A DNA stretch of 25,510 nucleotides from Deltaproteobacteria bacterium (GTDB lineage: Bacteria > Desulfobacterota > Desulfobacteria > Desulfobacterales > ETH-SRB1): positions 1 through 25,510 of the forward strand of contig JAFDFV010000008.1 of NCBI GenBank assembly GCA_019309665.1, read 5' to 3'. Positions 21,593-25,510 of this stretch are shown piece by piece. How positions within the stretch are numbered: the first letter of the stretch is position 1; every line of letters begins with the position of its first letter. Made by a program: the position numbers and the translations under genes. The notes beneath the pieces were generated by a model, which saw nothing but the letters and a program-made list of their open reading frames with translations, was not told the origin of the DNA and searched no databases.

Positions 21593-24586
21593 ATGCCTAA
21601 TAGACTGGAAATAACATTAAAATCCGATTTGTTTGATGCCGAGGGCGAAGGTATTCGACAGAAGGCAACACATTACTTTGGAATCGATATTTCAAGTGTA
21701 AGGACAGTTCATATAATTACTATTGATGCCAACCTGTCGGATGATCAATTGAAGAAAATACAGACAGAGGTTTTTACAAATCCTGTAACGCAAATTTCTT
21801 CTTTTGAGCCTTTGCCTGTTGAATTTGACTGGACTATCTGGGTCGGCTACAGGCCTGGAGTTAAGGACAACCCGGGCAGCACTGCGGTTGAAGCAGTGGA
21901 AGATATTCTGGGAGTAAACTTCGGCCAGGGAGAGTCCGTATATACGTCAAAGCGTTTTTGCCTTAAAGGCAAGGGTCTTACTGCCGATGACACGGATAAA
22001 ATTGCCGGCGAGCTTCTGGCAAATGATATCATCCAGCAATGGAAGATTTTTTCAAAAGATGATTGGGATCCTGAGACAGGGATCGGCATTATAATTCCAA
22101 AGGTCAAGCTTAACCACATACCTACAGTTACTACAATTCCGATAGACAGCGATTCAACGCTAAAGCAAATCAGTGATGAACGTAATCTGGCTTTGAATCC
22201 AAATGATATACCAATTATAAGGAAATATTTTTTAGAAGAAAATGTTCAGGCAGCGCGTGCAAAAGTCGGGCTCTCAGACCCTACAGATATTGAACTTGAA
22301 TATATTTCTCAGGCCAGAAGCGACCATTGCAATCATAATACTTTCCGAGGGCTGTTCAGTTACCATGATCTTGCAGCAGATAATTTAGAACTTGTGGATA
22401 ATCTTTTTAAAACCTGCATTGAAACTCCTACCTTGACATTAAAGGAAAGAAAATCCTGGGTTGTATCTGTTTTGTGGGATAATGCAGGGGTGGGGCGTTT
22501 TGACCAGGATCATCATTATGTTATTACCGGAGAAACGCATAATTCTCCGTCCAATATGGAAGCATATGGCGGGGCTATAACCGGCATAGTAGGAATATAC
22601 CGTGACCCCATGGGTACCGGCAAGGGGTCAAAACTGATTATGGGCAGCTACGGCTATTGTGTGGGGCACAGGGATTATAAGGGAAATCTCAAACCCCGCC
22701 TGCACCCGAGACGGCTTTTAGATGGCGTTATAGAAGGAGTAAGAGACGGCGGCAACAAAAGCGGGATACCAACACCCTTTGGTCAGGTTTTTTTCCATCA
22801 TGGCTACATGGGAAAATGCCTGGTTTTTGTAACAGCACTTGGTATCATGCCTGCTATGGTAAAAGATGAACCATCGGAGCAGAAAGATATTTCTCCCGGC
22901 GATCTGGTTATCATGTGTGGCGGAAGGGTCGGCAAAGATGGAATTCATGGTGTGACCGCTGCATCAGAAACTTTTTCCGAGCATACTCCTGCCGGCCATG
23001 TCCAGATCGGCGACCCTTACACCCAGAAAAAAATGCATGATTTCCTCTTAGAGGTACGTGATGAAGGGCTTATAGCATTTATTACCGATAACGGCGGTGG
23101 AGGGCTTTCATCATCAGTAGGTGAATCAGCAATGTTCTCAAATGGATGTGATATCCAGCTTGAAAAAGTTCCTTTAAAATATGAAGGCCTTGATCAGTGG
23201 GAGATATGGATTTCAGAATCCCAGGAACGCATGACCGTGGCTGTAAGGCCGGAAGATTTAAAACGCTTTCTTGAACTTTCAAAAAAACATGCTGTAGAAA
23301 GCACGGTTATAGGAATTTTTACCGATACCGGCAAGCTTCATATTTCTTACAATAATAAAACCTGTGCATATATTGATCTGGATCTGCTTTCTTCTGGTTT
23401 CCCTCAGTGGAAGTTTGATGCGCACTGGCAGCCTCCTGATAAACGAGGACTGTTTGAGCCGGTTTTAAGGGAGCCGGTTGATTACGAAATTTTACTGAAA
23501 GATATTCTTGCGCGTCCCAATATATGCTCCAAAGAATGGATTACCAGGCAGTATGACCATGAAGTCCAGGGCACAAGCGTAATAAAACCTCTGGTCGGCA
23601 CCGGTCGAGACGTTAACAGTGATGCAGTTGTTTTAAGGCCGGTGCTTGATTCTAACAAAGGTCTTGCTTTTTCCCAGTCTCTGCTGCCCACTTATTCGCT
23701 TATTGACGCCTATCATATGACAAGCTGTACCATTGACGAAGCCGTGCGCAGGCTTATAGCTGTTGGGGCAAATTTTGAATATATAGGCGGCGTGGATAAT
23801 TTCTGCTGGCCGAATATTCAATATGATTCGGAAAATAATCCTGACGGTAGATTCAAGGCCGCGCAACTGGTCCGTTCATGCCGTGCTCTTCGGGATATTT
23901 GCCTGGCATATGAAATCCCACTTCTTTCAGGCAAAGACAGTATGTATGTTGATGGTTATCTTCCGGGCCGTTATGGTGAGACACATAAAGTCTCCGCACT
24001 TGAGACCCTCCAGTTTTCAGCAACATCCGTCATAGATGATATAACTAAATGCATTACAATGGACAGTAAGATGCCCGGTGATCTGATTTATGTCCTTGGA
24101 ACTACCGGAAACGAGTTGGGGGGGTCTGAGTATTACGAGCATTTTGGATATACCGGCCTTAATGTTCCCAGGGTCAAGCCTGATCAGTTTGCGCCTGTTT
24201 ACAAGTCTCTTGGCTATGCCGTTGGCAGAGAAATTGTGGCGTCCGCACATGGTATATACCGCGGCGGCATGGGCGTTCATCTTGCTTTGACCGCAATGGG
24301 CGGCAACCTTGGGATGGAAGTTGATCTTGCAAATGTGCCGGTTGATAATATTGATCGTAATGACAAAATATTATTTTCCGAATCTGCCGGACGATTTATT
24401 GTAAGCATTGATCCTCAGCATAAGGAGCTTTTTGAAAATATTTTCAAAGACCTTCCATGTGCCTGCGTTGGAAAAATAACCGGAAGACCGGATTTTGTTG
24501 TAAAGGGTATTGATAGCAAAATTATTATATCGGTCAGCGTTAATAGCCTTAAGACCGCATGGAAAGAGCCATTCAAGGATCTTTAA
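21593..24586 (+). CDS. purL: FGAM synthase, PurS-like/PurL fusion
   Basis: The 997-residue protein converts FGAR to FGAM in purine synthesis, using ammonia from a glutaminase partner. The first 200 residues or so look like two PurS-type halves (MPNRLEITLKSDLFDAEGEG and FDWTIWVGYRPGVKDNPGST). The linker ISQARSDHCNHNTFRG opens the catalytic part. GETHNSPSNMEAYGGAITGI, GRVGKDGIHGVTAASETFS and ITDNGGGGLSSSVGESAMFS are PurL signature blocks, and a second AIR-synthase-like half follows. It is longer than the stand-alone small PurL (about 740) and shorter than the E. coli fused enzyme (about 1300). The glutaminase is encoded separately downstream. No Shine-Dalgarno is visible; the heptad hairpin abuts the ATG. 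Confidence 0.93.
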   Translation: MPNRLEITLKSDLFDAEGEGIRQKATHYFGIDISSVRTVHIITIDANLSDDQLKKIQTEVFTNPVTQISSFEPLPVEFDWTIWVGYRPGVKDNPGSTAVEAVEDILGVNFGQGESVYTSKRFCLKGKGLTADDTDKIAGELLANDIIQQWKIFSKDDWDPETGIGIIIPKVKLNHIPTVTTIPIDSDSTLKQISDERNLALNPNDIPIIRKYFLEENVQAARAKVGLSDPTDIELEYISQARSDHCNHNTFRGLFSYHDLAADNLELVDNLFKTCIETPTLTLKERKSWVVSVLWDNAGVGRFDQDHHYVITGETHNSPSNMEAYGGAITGIVGIYRDPMGTGKGSKLIMGSYGYCVGHRDYKGNLKPRLHPRRLLDGVIEGVRDGGNKSGIPTPFGQVFFHHGYMGKCLVFVTALGIMPAMVKDEPSEQKDISPGDLVIMCGGRVGKDGIHGVTAASETFSEHTPAGHVQIGDPYTQKKMHDFLLEVRDEGLIAFITDNGGGGLSSSVGESAMFSNGCDIQLEKVPLKYEGLDQWEIWISESQERMTVAVRPEDLKRFLELSKKHAVESTVIGIFTDTGKLHISYNNKTCAYIDLDLLSSGFPQWKFDAHWQPPDKRGLFEPVLREPVDYEILLKDILARPNICSKEWITRQYDHEVQGTSVIKPLVGTGRDVNSDAVVLRPVLDSNKGLAFSQSLLPTYSLIDAYHMTSCTIDEAVRRLIAVGANFEYIGGVDNFCWPNIQYDSENNPDGRFKAAQLVRSCRALRDICLAYEIPLLSGKDSMYVDGYLPGRYGETHKVSALETLQFSATSVIDDITKCITMDSKMPGDLIYVLGTTGNELGGSEYYEHFGYTGLNVPRVKPDQFAPVYKSLGYAVGREIVASAHGIYRGGMGVHLALTAMGGNLGMEVDLANVPVDNIDRNDKILFSESAGRFIVSIDPQHKELFENIFKDLPCACVGKITGRPDFVVKGIDSKIIISVSVNSLKTAWKEPFKDL

Positions 24587-24597
24587 AAAGTACATCC

Positions 24598-24794
24598 GCT
24601 TAAGGTGCAATACATTCAAACCATGAAAAACTCTCGCATAACATATCATAAAGAAAGAACTCGCCGTGAATTTAAAGCTATTATTGTAGTTAAGCGAAAT
24701 ATTATAGAAAAATACATAATCCTGTCAGGTTCTTTCTTAATGATATTTAATGCGTTCAAACAGTTTCCTGATTTGAATGTATTGCACCTTAAGC
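24598..24794. mobile_element. 197-bp palindromic element with perfect 23-bp terminal inverted repeats
   Basis: The left end starts GCTTAAGGTGCAATACATTC (24598-24620) and the right end at 24772-24794 is its exact complement over 23 bp. Further inward ATATCATAAAGAAAGAAC pairs with GTTCTTTCTTAATGATAT, so most of the element folds on itself. The flanks offer only TCC on both sides as a possible duplication. It separates purL from purQ, genes whose products work together. An open frame through it (24605-24838) looks like a by-product. Confidence 0.85.
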
Positions 24795-24853
24795 TCCTTC
24801 GTATATTTAGTGTTTGTCAGAATAATATTCCGAGTTAAAGCGGAGAAGATAAT

Positions 24854-25510
24854 ATGAGCAAAGTAAATGCACTTGTACTTGCCGGATACGGCTTAAATTG
24901 TGATCATGAAACAGCCTATGCCTTTGAACTGGCTGGCGCAAAAGCTGTCCGGGTTCATATAAATTCGCTTATTAATGGAGATGTAAAGCTTGAAGATTTT
25001 CAAATCATGGTTTTTGTCGGAGGGTTCAGTTGGGGAGATGATCATGGCGCAGGTGTTATTCAGGCTGTACGCCTTAAAACAAATCTTGGAGAGAAGCTGA
25101 AAGAATTTATTGATAATGGTAATCTTGTACTTGGGATATGCAATGGGTTCCAGACTCTTGTAAACCTCGGGCTTTTACCTGGTTTTAATCATGATTACAG
25201 TAAGCGGTCGGTGGCACTTACATTTAACGATTGCGGAAATTTCAGGGATGACTGGGTAAACCTGACAGTAAATTCCGCATCACCCTGTATATTTACAAAA
25301 GGCATGTATTGCCTGGAACTCCCCATCAGACACGGGGAAGGAAAATTCTATTCAGATGAGTCCACCATAGAGCGCCTTGTAAACACTAACCAGGTTGTAG
25401 TTCAGTATTCCATGCCGGACGGAGAACTTGCAAACAGCGCTTTCCCATACAATCCAAATGGATCAGCGCTTGACATAGCAGGAATATGTGACCCAACCGG
25501 CAGAATTTTC
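24854..25510 (+). CDS. purQ: FGAM synthase glutaminase subunit PurQ (partial)
   Basis: The 219 codons to the right edge encode a class I glutamine amidotransferase that feeds ammonia to PurL. MSKVNALVLAGYGLNCDHET opens the domain, then FVGGFSWGDDHGAG and the nucleophile motif LGICNGFQTL with Cys96. PIRHGEGKFY is also conserved. The catalytic His and Glu of the C-terminal HPE-type motif lie beyond the window. CGGAGAAG gives a good ribosome site before the ATG at 24854. It is downstream of purL in the same direction but separated by the 197-bp palindromic element. Confidence 0.93.
   Translation, partial: MSKVNALVLAGYGLNCDHETAYAFELAGAKAVRVHINSLINGDVKLEDFQIMVFVGGFSWGDDHGAGVIQAVRLKTNLGEKLKEFIDNGNLVLGICNGFQTLVNLGLLPGFNHDYSKRSVALTFNDCGNFRDDWVNLTVNSASPCIFTKGMYCLELPIRHGEGKFYSDESTIERLVNTNQVVVQYSMPDGELANSAFPYNPNGSALDIAGICDPTGRIF

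Noticed and set aside
24605..24838. 77-codon open frame between purL and purQ
   Set aside because: It runs through both arms of a perfect inverted-repeat element and has no protein-family character; its openness follows from the AT-rich palindrome.

Overview
The window is a low-GC, chromosomal housekeeping segment of a Gram-negative bacterium. BamD and RseP imply an outer membrane. The gene set and the separate PurS-like/PurL fusion plus PurQ suggest a sulfate-reducer-type lineage (Desulfobacterota, probably Desulfobacterales). That placement is an inference from gene content and style, not from a database search. No transposase, phage, CRISPR, tRNA or rRNA gene was seen.

Layout. 1-942 (minus): a two-CBS protein translationally coupled to a DUF47/PhoU-like protein that runs off the left edge. 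1350-3907 (plus): a consensus promoter, thioredoxin, thioredoxin reductase, BamD and a DUF523 (TudS-like) protein. 3998-4189: rpmB. 4567-8604 (minus): folC broken by an internal out-of-frame deletion, rpsU, adk and a tRNA nucleotidyltransferase with HD domain. 8841-11808 (plus): coaE, rho, rpmE. 12160-14104: prfA-prmC. 14461-21484: the classic rpsB-tsf-pyrH-frr-uppS-cdsA-dxr-rseP series (translation, UMP kinase, ribosome recycling, undecaprenyl and phospholipid precursors, isoprenoid synthesis, site-2 protease). 21593 to the end: the FGAM synthase pair, a long purL and a partial purQ.

The genes are ordinary; the spaces between them are not. Almost every intergenic gap holds a palindromic non-coding repeat. 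(i) A 159-bp near-palindrome occurs at 2671 and 4292 and, truncated and inverted, at 9826; the first copy supplies the trxB stop codon. (ii) A 201/208-bp MITE-like element has GGYATCCTTCA termini and 8-bp target duplications, in two inverted copies (8622, 11922) and a remnant before frr. (iii) A 157/193-bp element has arms built of 9-mers, in two inverted copies flanking rpsB-tsf-pyrH. (iv) Single elements with long terminal inverted repeats lie at 9583 and 24598. (v) A recurring architecture has hairpin arms made of tandem short units of fixed length (7, 8 or 9 bp) whose sequence differs from locus to locus. The two MITE copies differ in length by exactly one 7-bp unit. These repeats sit directly against start codons and inside operons, and several following genes (cca, coaE, cdsA, purL) have no visible Shine-Dalgarno sequence. 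This repeat network is the most unusual feature of the window.
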